DNA of 64,000 nucleotides from Paenibacillus sophorae (GTDB lineage Bacteria > Bacillota > Bacilli > Paenibacillales > Paenibacillaceae). A program made the position numbers and the translations under genes. The notes under the pieces are model-generated. The model searched no databases and was not told where the DNA came from. It saw nothing but the letters and a program-made list of their open reading frames with translations. The DNA is taken from assembly GCF_018966525.1 (NCBI RefSeq), contig NZ_CP076607.1:620001-684000 (forward strand), given 5' to 3'. Of this stretch, positions 1-8,827 are shown in pieces. Numbering within the stretch: position 1 is the stretch's first letter; every line of letters starts with the position of its first letter.

Positions 1-344
1 ACATCTCCCTCTCGGTGTCCAGCCGGGCGACGACCAATACAGAGTCCTCCAGACAGGTCAGGGCGTAATCCGACGATTTATCTGGCTTATGTACGTTGAA
101 GATGGCGATCGCCTGCTCCTCCGTGTAGAAGTTCGAGGTTATGTCCCGCCCCATCACATCAACCGCATGCTGCCGGACGCATCCCTTCAGGACGAAATAG
201 CATTTGTCGGGAACTTCCCCCTGCCTGAGCAGAACGGTTCCCTTCTTGTATTCTTCGATAAGAATTTCATCCAGTATGGCGCGCTGCTCTTCTTCGCTCA
301 AGGAGGTCAGCCGGGCCATATATTTCAGTAAAAGATGCTTCATC
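1..344 (-). CDS. Crp/Fnr-family transcriptional regulator, N-terminal part (cut by window edge)
   Basis: Read on the reverse strand, this frame starts at ATG 344-342 behind an AGGAGG ribosome site and runs open to the window edge, giving 114 codons. The peptide (MKHLLLKYMARLTSLSEEE...) has the shape of a cyclic-nucleotide-binding (cNMP) domain, with the beta-roll stretch 'KGTVLLRQGEVPDKCYFVLKGCVR'-like around residues 34-58. The DNA-binding C-terminal half lies outside. No N-terminal cysteine cluster of the enteric FNR type is visible. The family regulates many kinds of genes; which ones here cannot be told, although Fnr-like palindromes sit at the cyd promoter about 8 kb away. Confidence 0.8.
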
Positions 345-371
345 CTCTAGCGTTCCTCCTTCTGTTCAGGG

Positions 372-797
372 TTACCGCATCATGGGCACTTCAAAATTGT
401 CCGAATGAAAATGGCTGTAGTACCGCCCATTCTCCGCCGTAAATTTCAGCACGCAGTAGTCCGGGTCGGTCACGCCGAGCGGATAATAGTCCGTATCGCC
501 CTCACGCCAAATCAGGTCCTTGGAGTCCTGATCCTCCAGCACCTCCATCGTCCCTCTCAGCATAACGCCCTTAAACGTACGCGGATTGCAGAAGTACACA
601 CAGGCCTGCGGATAGTTCCGATACTGCCGGACCCGCATGGAGGAGGTATTGGTCGTGAAATAAAAGACTCCCTGTCCTTCCCTGCGGCGCGGCGGCAGCA
701 TTGCTTTCATGTTCGGAAACCCCTCGTCATCCACGGAACCGATAAAAGAAACCTCGGCCTGGTCGATTAAAGCCTCGATCGTCTGGTCCATTTCCAT
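372..797 (-). CDS. Pyridoxamine 5'-phosphate oxidase-fold (PNPOx-like) protein
   Basis: The 141-residue protein has the small split-barrel flavin-binding fold: 'VSFIGSVDDEGFPNMKAML' near residues 16-34, 'FYFTTNTSSMRVRQYRNYP' near 45-63, and 'ACVYFCN..TFKGVMLRGTMEVLED' after that. Members bind FMN, F420 or haem, and many are stress-related; a specific substrate cannot be assigned. The start is ATG 797, nine bases after GGGAGG. It lies 27 bp upstream of the truncated Crp/Fnr gene on the same strand, so the two may be co-transcribed. Confidence 0.85.
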   Translation of the reverse strand: MEMDQTIEALIDQAEVSFIGSVDDEGFPNMKAMLPPRRREGQGVFYFTTNTSSMRVRQYRNYPQACVYFCNPRTFKGVMLRGTMEVLEDQDSKDLIWREGDTDYYPLGVTDPDYCVLKFTAENGRYYSHFHSDNFEVPMMR

Positions 798-952
798 TGC
801 ATTTTTCCTCCCGGCGGATAAGAATGACTTGCTCCGTCTTCCATTTTAAGGGAATCGGGCTTAGTTGTACATTACTCACCTTTACGTAGGCGGGAGAATA
901 CCATTCCTTTGATAATATCGTATGTCCTCATATAAAAGTGGTGGTCTTGAGA

Positions 953-1318
953 CTAGCTATGCTCCGCTAGCTGCACTTCAAAGCCGTCCGGGTCCAGGAT
1001 ATAAAAGAACCGCAGGGGGGGATTGGGTGCGACCGGCCCGCGGACAGTCGGGATGCCCTCGCTCTTTAGGTATTCCATTGCCTCATCCAGGGACTCCACC
1101 TCAAAACCAATAGACACGCCGGATTCCGGCTTCAGTACCGATTCGCTCCCCTGAATTAGCTCAATTTTCGGCTGCCCATCCGTCCCCAGCATGGCGATCT
1201 GCCTGCCTCTGCTCTCGAATCTGCGCTGAATCGGGAGTTTGAGAATCCCGTGATAGAAGTTCAGGGACGCCTCCAAATCGCGCACCCGGAGTGTAATCCA
1301 ATTCATGCTCAAATTCAT
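953..1318 (-). CDS. VOC-superfamily (glyoxalase/dioxygenase-like) protein
   Basis: The 121-residue protein has the paired beta-alpha-beta-beta-beta halves of the vicinal oxygen chelate superfamily: 'WITLRVRDLEASLNFYHGIL' at the start and 'RFFYILDPDGFEVQLAEHS' at the end, the latter carrying the usual metal-site glutamate. The start is ATG 1318, behind GAGGGGG at a good distance; an in-frame codon ten residues earlier lacks a ribosome site. The reaction is unknown; the superfamily includes glyoxalase I, fosfomycin and bleomycin resistance proteins, and dioxygenases. Confidence 0.85.
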   Translation of the reverse strand: MNLSMNWITLRVRDLEASLNFYHGILKLPIQRRFESRGRQIAMLGTDGQPKIELIQGSESVLKPESGVSIGFEVESLDEAMEYLKSEGIPTVRGPVAPNPPLRFFYILDPDGFEVQLAEHS

Positions 1319-1369
1319 GCGTGTATCCCCCTCTGTTGATTGTCCCATCCGCTAATGTGCTATCAACGG

Positions 1370-1397
1370 AAAAAGACGGCGGGAAGCCGTCTTTTTC
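1370..1397 (-). terminator. Intrinsic terminator after the CxxH/CxxC gene
   Basis: GACGGC and GCCGTC form a 6-bp stem around GGGAA, flanked by A-run and T-run, so it can act on either strand. It lies 15 bp past the stop of the reverse-strand CxxH/CxxC gene. Confidence 0.75.
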
Positions 1398-1411
1398 TCT
1401 CCCATTTCTAT

Positions 1412-1579
1412 TTACACCACCAGAAACTCCGCGTTCTTCTCGCATTCCGCGCACTTCGCCGGCGGGTCCCAGTCCGAGAATTCCGTATCTTTCAGATCCA
1501 CGATGTCGGGCGCATCCTCATATTCGTCAACGAACATGTCGATGGCCAGCTCCAGATGTTCTTTGCATACTACATACAT
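1412..1579 (-). CDS. CxxH/CxxC small protein (BA_5709-like family)
   Basis: This is a 55-residue acidic protein with a CKEH motif at residues 5-8 and a CAEC motif near 43-46. Together they look like a small metal site and match the CxxH/CxxC family of Bacillales. Its role is unknown. In Bacillus the family member lies near the htrA-walJ region; here it lies beside the cyd operon, some 8 kb from htrA. The ATG at 1579 is chosen because a later methionine would lose the CxxH motif. The upstream AAAGGA is somewhat distant, so translation strength is uncertain. Confidence 0.75.
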   Translation of the reverse strand: MYVVCKEHLELAIDMFVDEYEDAPDIVDLKDTEFSDWDPPAKCAECEKNAEFLVV

Positions 1580-1750
1580 TTCCTGCAAGCATTCCTTTCC
1601 CTTTGCCTCTTAAGGCGTAATACTCCTCTTACTGTTCTACCACAATTCCGGCGAAAAAGGAACCAATAAACCCGCAAAAACGGCCGCCTGACGCAGCTTG
1701 CCTTTACGGGTCTATGAATGGCCTTGCTGTGCCAAAATGCTGCGTTTGGC

Positions 1751-3661
1751 TTAATTGGCCGAAGAGGCGCGCTGCGCCGTATACCCCGGCCGATCGAGCT
1801 CATACAATCTGCGGTACCGAGGCTCGGAAGCCATCAGCTCGGCGTGGGTGCCGCGCATTTCGACTCTGCCGTTCTCCATAAAAATCACTTCGTCCATCCG
1901 CTCCGCGCCGACCAGGTGATGCGTGACCCAGATCAGCGTCTTGCCCTCCATTGCGGCAAAAATCGTCGACAGCAGCTCCCGCTCAGTACGCGGATCGAGG
2001 CCGACGGTAGGCTCGTCGAGCAGAACGACAGGCGTATTTTGCAGCAGAATGCGCGCCAGGGCGATCCGCTGACGTTCCCCGCCGGAGAAGCGCTGACCTG
2101 CTTCGCGTACCCGCGTGTCGTAACCTGCGGGCAGCGAGGCGATCAGGTCGCCAAGCTTCGCCAAAGCGCCCGCCTGCGCGACTTGCTCCTCGGAAGCCTC
2201 CGGGGCGCCGAGACGGATGTTATTGGCAACGGTCGTGTCGAACAGATGCGGACGCTGGTTCAGCACAGAGATAATGGATGGAATCCGGTCTCCGTAAGAA
2301 GCGGCGGCACGTCCATTAATCGTGACTGACCCTGCGGTTGGAGTAAGCGCTCCCTGAATCATCTTCAGCAGCGTCGATTTGCCTGCACCACTGCGGCCGA
2401 TGATGGCGATTTTCTTGCCTTGGGGAATGTCCAGCGTCAAATCGCGAACCGACCATTCTCCGGCTTCGCCGTAGCTATAACCTGCATTGCGCAGCGAAAT
2501 ATGCGCCGAATGACCTTCTTTGCCACCGGCTGCAGACAGGTCTGAACCAGCGCGGCCGGAGTCGCTCCCAGCTGCACGGTCAGCACCTGACTGCTCCAAA
2601 TTAGCACTGCCCGGTTGGCCGCCGTCTGCGCCACCAGCCTTAGACAGCTCTGAGTCTCCCTCATATGACGTGTTACCCGCCTTTTCGCCGCCCTCCGCTA
2701 ACTCCGACTGCCTTTCCTCCACACCCGCAAGCCGCTCCAGCGAATTGCGGTACTGCGGGATTTTCTCAATGGCCTCGGATACCGGCAGGAAAGCGTCGGC
2801 AACCGGGAAGACCACAAGGGCAAAGGCGGCGATCAGCGTGCCGGGAATAGCGCCCTGCGCGAATTGGCCCCCGGCCCACCAGATCATGGACAAGACGCCA
2901 AGGCCAACTACCGACTGGCCCAGGAACATGCGCAGCCTCGCCCACCGCCGCAGCGCGGCATCCGTACGGGCGACCGCCCGCTCATCCGCCTCATACGTTT
3001 CGACGAACTGGCCCTGCCGCCCGCTGATCATCCAGTCGCTCATGCCGAGCACGGCATCGGTCAGCTTCTGGTACAGCCGGTTGCGCTCTTGCTTGATCTC
3101 GCGCTGACGTTTTTGCGTCAGCAGCAGCGAAATAAGCGGCAGCACGGCGACCAGCACCAGGATGTACAGGCCGATCAGCAGCGCGAACCGCACATCGAAG
3201 GTGCCGATGGCGATAACCGCCGCCGCGTAGATGATCAGGGAAATGACGGCGGGGAATACGGTACGCAGGTATACATTTTGCAAATACTCAATGTCGTCAG
3301 CCAGCATCCCGAGGATATCGCCCGTGCGGAAGCGCGAGGACAGGAATAATGCCTGCGGTTCCAGGATGGAGTACAGCCGCTGACGCATCTGGGACAAAAT
3401 CCGCAGAATCGTATCATGCCCGACCAGCCGCTCCACATAGTGGATGACCGCCCGGCTTGTGCCGAACGCGCGGACGCCGACAATCGGGACATAGATCATG
3501 AGGATGTTCTCCGGCGGGATGGATGCCTTGGAAATCAGGAAGCCGGACGTATACATCAGGGATGAAGCCGAGAATACGGTCAGCGCGCCCAGCATGACAA
3601 TCAGCAGGAAACGCCAGAAATAGGACGACACATATGGAGCAAACCAGCCTTCCCGTTTCAA
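1751..3661 (-). CDS. cydC: Heterodimeric thiol-reductant ABC exporter subunit CydC
   Basis: The 636-residue protein fuses a six-helix membrane domain (about 15-300) to an ATP-binding domain (about 388-620). Visible motifs are Walker A GRSGAGKST at 422-430, signature FSGGERQR at 525-532 and Walker B VVLLDEP at 545. The 'VGVRAFGTSRAVIHYVERLVGHD' stretch near 61-83 is typical of CydC. With CydD it exports cysteine/glutathione (and possibly haem) and is needed to assemble cytochrome bd. It is last in cydABDC and overlaps cydD by 4 bp (ATGA). A Ser/Gly/Ala-rich insert of about 70 residues (316-386) separates the two domains. Confidence 0.93.
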   Translation of the reverse strand: MKREGWFAPYVSSYFWRFLLIVMLGALTVFSASSLMYTSGFLISKASIPPENILMIYVPIVGVRAFGTSRAVIHYVERLVGHDTILRILSQMRQRLYSILEPQALFLSSRFRTGDILGMLADDIEYLQNVYLRTVFPAVISLIIYAAAVIAIGTFDVRFALLIGLYILVLVAVLPLISLLLTQKRQREIKQERNRLYQKLTDAVLGMSDWMISGRQGQFVETYEADERAVARTDAALRRWARLRMFLGQSVVGLGVLSMIWWAGGQFAQGAIPGTLIAAFALVVFPVADAFLPVSEAIEKIPQYRNSLERLAGVEERQSELAEGGEKAGNTSYEGDSELSKAGGADGGQPGSANLEQSGADRAAGSDSGRAGSDLSAAGGKEGHSAHISLRNAGYSYGEAGEWSVRDLTLDIPQGKKIAIIGRSGAGKSTLLKMIQGALTPTAGSVTINGRAAASYGDRIPSIISVLNQRPHLFDTTVANNIRLGAPEASEEQVAQAGALAKLGDLIASLPAGYDTRVREAGQRFSGGERQRIALARILLQNTPVVLLDEPTVGLDPRTERELLSTIFAAMEGKTLIWVTHHLVGAERMDEVIFMENGRVEMRGTHAELMASEPRYRRLYELDRPGYTAQRASSAN

Positions 3662-5550
3662 TGAATCCCCTCCAGTTGCGCTTCTACAAGCTCGTAATAG
3701 GTTCCTTTGCGTTCAAGAAGCTCCTGATGGGTGCCCACTTCGGCAACCCTGCCCTGCTTCATAACAATAATGCGGTCCATGTCCGCCATCCAGTGCAGAC
3801 GATGCGTAGCCAGAAAGACAAGCTTGTCCTCAAACAGCGGCAGCATCGTTTCCTTCAGCTCATATTCCGTCTCGATATCCAGATGCGCCGTCGGTTCGTC
3901 CAGCAGCATGATCGGACGGCTGCTCAGCAGCGCCCGCGCCAGCGCGACCCGCTGCTCTTGTCCGCCGCTTAAGGAACGTCCTCCGCCGCCAATCCTTTCA
4001 TCCAGTCCATCAGGCAGCGAGGCGGCAAGCGGCGACAGTCCGGCAGCGGCGACAGCTCTGGAAATAGCAGCAAGCGGAGCCTCCGGGTAGTAGAACCGGA
4101 CATTATCCGCCAGCGTTCCGCTGAAAATGTACGGCCGCTGCGGAATATATGACGTCTGGCGCCGCCAGGCGTCGTCGGTCAGCGCGCTCACCTCGCAGCC
4201 GTTAATCGTTATGCTCCCCACGCCCGGGTGCAAAAACCCGGCCAGCACATCAATCAGCGTCGATTTTCCGGCGCCGCTTTCGCCGATGATGCCGATTTTG
4301 CCGGTGCCGGTGAACTGCAAACTAATCTCCTCCAGCGAGGAAGGGCCGCCTTCTTCATGCCGTACCCCGATCCCCTGGAGAGACAGCATACTGCTGCCAT
4401 TCCAGGCAAATGCCGACTCCAGCAAGACAGAAGCGCTTTGACCGGAGACTGCCGCAGACCTCCCGCCGACGGAGGGATTCCCACCCGGTCTGCCCGCCGA
4501 AGCATACTCCGTGTCCTCTGCCCCGGAGCGATCTTCCGGCAGCCCCTCATCTCCTGCCGGAGCATCCGTCAAAGCTGATGCCCCACGCTCTAGCGCTACC
4601 GCCTTTACAGGTTCACGGTCAATAATGCCCTTCATCGCTTCACCCGCTTCCTTGCCGTCAAGCGTGGCGTGAAAGTCGGCGCCGACCAGCCGCACCGGCA
4701 GGAAATATTCCGGCGCCAGGATTAGAATCGTCAGTCCCGTAACCAGCGTCATATCGCCGTTCACCAGCCGCACGCCGAGACTGACGGCCACGGAAGCAAC
4801 GGACAGCATGGTGAAGAAATCAAGCGCGAACGATGACAGGAACGCCACACGCAGCGTGCGCATCGTTGCCGACCGGTAGCGGTCGCTGACCTCCGCGATG
4901 GCCTGGCTGTGGTCCTTGCTTCGCCCGAGAAATTTCAGCGTCTCAAGCCCCCGCAGCGAGTCCACAAAGTGATTGGACAGCGTCCGGTACGATTCCAGCT
5001 GCCGGTCCATCTGCTTACGGGCTGTCATGCCGATCAGAATCATGAATACGATAATAATCGGCATCGTCACGGTTAGAATAATCCCGCTCATACTGTCCTG
5101 TGTGTACACATAAACGAGCAGCAGCACTGGCGTTACCGCCATGCCGACCATGCGCGGAATAATCAGCTCCAAGTAGGTGCGGAACTTCGTCACTCCCTCC
5201 AGTACGAGCGTCACCAAGGTTCCCGTTCCTTGATCCCCGGCCATTCTCGGCCCCAGCCGGAACAGCCTGTCCATCATCTCACGCCGCATGGCGCTGCCCG
5301 TCTTCTCGGCGAACCGGTACGAGATACTGCTCATCAGCAGTCCGCAGGCATGCCGCGCCAGAAACGCAAGAAGGAACAACAGCGCAGTGCCCCATTGTTC
5401 CTTCAGCGGCTTCCCCGCGAACAGCGCGGAGATAACTTCTGCCAGCGATGCGGCTAGCAGCAGGATGGACAAGCTTTGCACCAGGGTAAGGAAGCCTACC
5501 GCCAGAAAGGCCGGCCTCACTCCTTTATACCCAAGCAAATTTCTATCCAT
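3658..5550 (-). CDS. cydD: Heterodimeric thiol-reductant ABC exporter subunit CydD
   Basis: The 630-residue half-transporter has membrane helices over about 10-300 and an ATPase domain with Walker A GESGAGKST at 423-431, LSGGQEQR at 527-534 and Walker B MLLDEP at 548. 'SLRGLETLKFLGRS' near 198-211 matches the CydD coupling region. It pairs with CydC to export thiols needed for bd oxidase maturation. Its ATG overlaps the cydB stop by one base (TAATG), which implies translational coupling. Like CydC it carries a low-complexity linker (about 315-375). Bacillus naming swaps cydC and cydD; I follow the subunit-type names. Confidence 0.93.
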   Translation of the reverse strand: MDRNLLGYKGVRPAFLAVGFLTLVQSLSILLLAASLAEVISALFAGKPLKEQWGTALLFLLAFLARHACGLLMSSISYRFAEKTGSAMRREMMDRLFRLGPRMAGDQGTGTLVTLVLEGVTKFRTYLELIIPRMVGMAVTPVLLLVYVYTQDSMSGIILTVTMPIIIVFMILIGMTARKQMDRQLESYRTLSNHFVDSLRGLETLKFLGRSKDHSQAIAEVSDRYRSATMRTLRVAFLSSFALDFFTMLSVASVAVSLGVRLVNGDMTLVTGLTILILAPEYFLPVRLVGADFHATLDGKEAGEAMKGIIDREPVKAVALERGASALTDAPAGDEGLPEDRSGAEDTEYASAGRPGGNPSVGGRSAAVSGQSASVLLESAFAWNGSSMLSLQGIGVRHEEGGPSSLEEISLQFTGTGKIGIIGESGAGKSTLIDVLAGFLHPGVGSITINGCEVSALTDDAWRRQTSYIPQRPYIFSGTLADNVRFYYPEAPLAAISRAVAAAGLSPLAASLPDGLDERIGGGGRSLSGGQEQRVALARALLSSRPIMLLDEPTAHLDIETEYELKETMLPLFEDKLVFLATHRLHWMADMDRIIVMKQGRVAEVGTHQELLERKGTYYELVEAQLEGIH

Positions 5551-6569
5551 TAATATTCGAGAGTCTCCTTATCGCTAAGCCGTTTGTGGAAGATAAAATA
5601 GCTCCAGATCTGATAGCCCAGCACGAACGGCAGCATGGTCAGCGCCACGATCGTCATCACTTTAAGCGAATAATGACCGGATGCGGCGTTCGTAATAGTT
5701 AAGTTGTAAGCTTCCCCAAGCGAGCTGACCATAACCCGGGGGAACAGGCCGACGAATACGGAGATTACCGAGAGGCCCAGCACCGCGCCGGTCATGCCGA
5801 ATGCCCAGCCGTCACGCTTCTTCTTACTGAAATAACCCGCCAGCAAGAAAGCGACCAGACCCAGCACCACAATAGCCCACAGCAGCGCACCGCGCACGTC
5901 GAAGATATCCGTCTGGAAGTAAGTCATAATGACAAAAGCCAGCAGCAGCACGCCTGTTGGCAGCAGCAGAGTCCGTGCCCGTTTGCGAGCCCGTTCCTGC
6001 AGCTCGCCGAAGGTGCGCAGCGCCGTGAACAGCAGGCCGTGAATATTGCACATCAGGACAACCGCAAGGCCGGCCAGCACCGTATAGACATTGACAATGT
6101 CGCCGAAAAAGGCTGCGTGCATCTGCATGTCGCCGTCAATCGGCAGACCTTTGATAAAGCTCGCAAAGACTATGGCAAGCAGGAAAGGCGGAAGGAAGCT
6201 GCCGATCAGAATGGACAGATCCCAGGTCTTTCTCCAGCCGCCGGATTGTGCTTTGCCTCTGTATTCAAAGGCCACACCCCGGAGAATCAGACCGAACAGA
6301 GCGAAGACAAACGGCACATAAAATCCGCTGAACAGCGTCGCGTACCATTCGGGGAACGCGGCGAACATCGCCCCTGCCCCGGTAATGAGCCATACCTCGT
6401 TCGCATCCCAGAAAGGACCGATGGAGTTAATCATTACCCGGCGCTGACGTTCGTCCTTCGGGAGCAGTTGAGACTGCATCCCCACACCGAAGTCGAAGCC
6501 TTCCAGGAAGAAGAATCCGACGAAGAGAACCGCAATCAGCACAAACCAAAGTTCATTAAGTGAGAGCAT
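5550..6569 (-). CDS. cydB: Cytochrome bd ubiquinol/menaquinol oxidase subunit II
   Basis: This 339-residue protein has about eight to nine membrane helices. It begins 'MLSLNELWFVLIAVLFVGFFFLEGFDFGVGM', the characteristic CydB N-terminus with the conserved FFxLEGFDFGVG block, and 'GPFWDANEVWLITGAGAMFAAFPEWYATLF' follows. CydB forms the quinol oxidase heterodimer with CydA in the cytoplasmic membrane and reduces oxygen to water with high affinity. It overlaps cydA by 14 bp and is followed without a gap by cydD. Confidence 0.97.
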   Translation of the reverse strand: MLSLNELWFVLIAVLFVGFFFLEGFDFGVGMQSQLLPKDERQRRVMINSIGPFWDANEVWLITGAGAMFAAFPEWYATLFSGFYVPFVFALFGLILRGVAFEYRGKAQSGGWRKTWDLSILIGSFLPPFLLAIVFASFIKGLPIDGDMQMHAAFFGDIVNVYTVLAGLAVVLMCNIHGLLFTALRTFGELQERARKRARTLLLPTGVLLLAFVIMTYFQTDIFDVRGALLWAIVVLGLVAFLLAGYFSKKKRDGWAFGMTGAVLGLSVISVFVGLFPRVMVSSLGEAYNLTITNAASGHYSLKVMTIVALTMLPFVLGYQIWSYFIFHKRLSDKETLEY

Positions 6570-7959
6570 GGTGTCCCTCCTTCTTGTTATAAGGGTCCGT
6601 CGAATGCGAGTCTTCTTCGATAGTGTACGGTCCTTTTTTAATAACCTTGACGAACAGATAGATCAGCACGATAAAGAGAGCCGCATATATACCGTTGAAC
6701 GTGATTAGCGAGAACAATACCTGGCCCGCCGTAATGTTGGGCGAAATACTTCTTTCCGTTGTCATCAGACCGAATACCGTCCACGGCTGGCGCCCGAATT
6801 CCGTCATGAGCCAACCGGCCGTATTGGCAATCGGCGGCAGCAGAAGTCCCGACAAGCAGATGCGCATAAACCCGGTGTTCGGCTGATCGAACTTCTTGCG
6901 CCACATCAGATACACAGCCCATAGGGTAATGAAAATCATGGCCATGCCTGCCACGATCATAATCCGGAAGCTCCAGAAGGTCGTGCGTACAGGCGGTATG
7001 TAATTTCCCGGACCGTACTTTTGTTCATACTCGGCCTGCAGCTCGTTCATCCCTTTGACCTCACCGGAGAACTTGCTGTAGGAGAGGAAGCTGAGCGCAT
7101 ACGGAATCTTCAGTTCATGAGTGCTTGTCTTGTTCACAGGATCAATATTGGCAACCACCGTCCAAGGCGCCGGATCGCCGCTCTTGCCCCATAGGCCCTC
7201 AGAGGCGGCCATCTTCATCGGCTGGGTCTTAACCAAATACTGCGCCTGCCAGTGACCCGCAAAGGCAACCCCAATCGAACTGATAATGCCGACGATTGCC
7301 GCGATTTTGAAAGACTTTTGAAAGAACGAAACATCTTGCTTTCTCAGCAGCTTGATTGCGCTGATGCCGATAATCAGAAAAGCTCCGGTTGCAAAAGCGC
7401 CCAATACGGTATGCGGAAACTCAACCAGAACCTGACCGTTAGTGATCAGCGCAAAGAAATCATTCATCTCAGCACGGCCGTTGTTGATGGTATATCCGAC
7501 CGGGTGCTGCATAAATGAGTTCGCCGCCAGGATCCAGAAAGCGGACAGCGTGGTCCCAATCGCCACAAACCAGATGGACAGCAGATGGACCTTCTTGGAA
7601 ACCTTCTCCCAGCCAAAAATCCAGATTCCGATAAACGTTGATTCCAGGAAAAATGCGAGCAGCGCTTCAACCGCAAGCGGCGCCCCGAATACGTCTCCGA
7701 CAAAGCGCGAGTAATCCGACCAGTTCATTCCGAACTGGAATTCCTGCAAAATCCCGGTAACCACCCCGATCGCAAAGTTCACGAGAAAGAGCTTGCCCCA
7801 GAATTTTGCCATTCGCTTGTATTCTTCGTTGCCGCTGCGGACGTACATGGTCTCCATAATCGCGATGATGAATGATAATCCAATCGTTACCGGCACAAAG
7901 AAAAAGTGAAAAATCGTTGTCGACGCAAACTGCATGCGCGACAGCATAATTGTGTCCAT
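6556..7959 (-). CDS. cydA: Cytochrome bd oxidase subunit I
   Basis: This 467-residue membrane protein carries the haems of bd oxidase. Visible landmarks are an N-terminal His at 18, QFGMNW near 75-80, Glu99, His183, the quinol-loop QPMKMAASEG near 246-255 and GRQPW at 389-393. The short loop between 255 and 320 is of the Bacillus short-Q type. It oxidises menaquinol and reduces O2 at low oxygen tension. It is first in cydABDC, with GGGAG just upstream of ATG 7959. The promoter region has two near-identical palindromic operators. Confidence 0.97.
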   Translation of the reverse strand: MDTIMLSRMQFASTTIFHFFFVPVTIGLSFIIAIMETMYVRSGNEEYKRMAKFWGKLFLVNFAIGVVTGILQEFQFGMNWSDYSRFVGDVFGAPLAVEALLAFFLESTFIGIWIFGWEKVSKKVHLLSIWFVAIGTTLSAFWILAANSFMQHPVGYTINNGRAEMNDFFALITNGQVLVEFPHTVLGAFATGAFLIIGISAIKLLRKQDVSFFQKSFKIAAIVGIISSIGVAFAGHWQAQYLVKTQPMKMAASEGLWGKSGDPAPWTVVANIDPVNKTSTHELKIPYALSFLSYSKFSGEVKGMNELQAEYEQKYGPGNYIPPVRTTFWSFRIMIVAGMAMIFITLWAVYLMWRKKFDQPNTGFMRICLSGLLLPPIANTAGWLMTEFGRQPWTVFGLMTTERSISPNITAGQVLFSLITFNGIYAALFIVLIYLFVKVIKKGPYTIEEDSHSTDPYNKKEGHHALT

Positions 7960-8020
7960 GTTCTCCCTTCCTTCTCCCGTTTAGTTGCTTTCTATTTTGT
8001 CAAAATTTTAAGAGGTGAAT

Positions 8021-8088
8021 TGTGACGTTAATCACATCTATAATCATTTTTATCGGTAAAAATCAATAAATTTGTGACATTAATCACA
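8021..8088. promoter_or_regulatory. Twin Fnr/Rex-type palindromic operators upstream of cydA
   Basis: TGTGACGTTAATCACA (8021-8036) and TGTGACATTAATCACA (8073-8088) are identical except for one spacer base. Both fit TGTGA-N6-TCACA exactly. Their centres are 52 bp apart, about five helical turns. The pattern suits a Crp/Fnr protein, and the TTGTGA-N6-TCACAA form of the second site also suits the redox repressor Rex. The sequence alone cannot choose between them. Confidence 0.8.
8037..8066 (-). promoter_or_regulatory. Putative cydA promoter
   Basis: On the reverse strand TTGATT (8066-8061) and TATAGA (8042-8037) are 18 bp apart. One operator lies just upstream of the -35 and the other overlaps the expected start point near 8030. 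This geometry would fit activation from the upstream site and repression from the downstream one. Confidence 0.5.
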
Positions 8089-8104
8089 AAATTTTTGACA
8101 AAAG

Positions 8105-8130
8105 CAAAAAAAATAAGACGGTTTCCCGCC
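8105..8130 (-). terminator. Intrinsic terminator after ydjO
   Basis: On the reverse strand AAGGCGG-GAAA-CCGTCTT (one G-U pair) is followed by ATTTTTTTT. It separates the ydjO-like gene from the cyd promoter. Confidence 0.8.
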
Positions 8131-8170
8131 TTAACTGCTTCTCTATTGTCTATATTGAGGCTGCCGCCAT

Positions 8171-8401
8171 TTAAGAAATGGAAATCCCCTTCTTCAACGC
8201 TTTAGGGTTGCTGTTTGAGTTAAGCAGTTGGGGAAGCATCCTCATACTCTGCTCCATCGGTGCGCTGCACAAAGGGCAGGTCGGCGCAACATCAAACGTA
8301 AAATTATCTCTCATCCATCCGTTGCAATCATCGTTCGTGCAGGACCATACGGCGGTATTCTCTTCCGGTATTTCCTCCAGTGGTTTCTTCCGGTAGTTCA
8401 T
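8171..8401 (-). CDS. ydjO: YdjO-family cold-inducible small zinc-ribbon-like protein
   Basis: The 76-residue protein has CTNDDC and CPLC motifs that form a probable four-cysteine zinc ribbon (near residues 21-26 and 42-45), with 'VWSCTNDDCNGWMRDNF' as the family hallmark. YdjO is known in Bacillus as a cold-inducible protein of unknown mechanism. Its position just after a csp gene fits that. The start is ATG 8401, placed by GGAGGGG nine bases upstream; the frame extends ten residues further without a ribosome site. Confidence 0.85.
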   Translation of the reverse strand: MNYRKKPLEEIPEENTAVWSCTNDDCNGWMRDNFTFDVAPTCPLCSAPMEQSMRMLPQLLNSNSNPKALKKGISIS

Positions 8402-8516
8402 TGCCGTTCCCCTCCATTTCTCTATATGCAAAGTATGGTAAAAGGTGATCAGCCTGATTATAAGCTCACAGCTTACAATATCTTATAGTTGAGCATTGGC
8501 AAATGCTCATCATTTT

Positions 8517-8553
8517 TAAAAAAAGACCGTCCCGATTCTTAGGCGGGACGGTT
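8517..8553 (-). terminator. Intrinsic terminator after csp
   Basis: ACCGTCCCG and CGGGACGGT form a perfect 9-bp stem, followed on the reverse strand by CTTTTTTT. Confidence 0.88.
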
Positions 8554-8561
8554 TGTTGGTT

Positions 8562-8762
8562 CTACAGTTTTACAACGTTTTCGGCTTGTGGTCCACGGTT
8601 GCCTTGAACAACGTTGAATTCAACGCGTTGGCCTTCGTCCAACGTTTTGAAGCCGTCGCCGACGATTGCGCTGAAATGTACGAATACGTCGCTTCCGCCT
8701 TCAACTTCGATGAAGCCAAAGCCTTTTTCTGCGTTAAACCATTTAACTGTACCTGTTTGCAT
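8562..8762 (-). CDS. Cold-shock protein (CspA/CspB family)
   Basis: The 66-residue single cold-shock domain carries both RNA-binding motifs: KGFGFI near 13-18 and VFVHFSAI near 26-33. It is an RNA chaperone that binds single-stranded nucleic acid, melts mRNA structure at low temperature and acts as an antiterminator. The length is standard. The start at 8762 sits eight bases after TTGGAGG. A long AT-rich leader with a strong inverted repeat lies upstream, as expected for csp genes controlled through their 5' UTR. Confidence 0.97.
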   Translation of the reverse strand: MQTGTVKWFNAEKGFGFIEVEGGSDVFVHFSAIVGDGFKTLDEGQRVEFNVVQGNRGPQAENVVKL

Positions 8763-8827
8763 TGGTGTATGCCTCCAAAAAATAAAATTAACATGTTATT
8801 TTTATCTTTGAACAAAGAAAAAATTCA

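Noticed and set aside
7981..8030. Second cydA promoter using TTGACA near 8003
   Set aside because: The TTGACA on the reverse strand has no acceptable -10 at a normal distance before the start codon.
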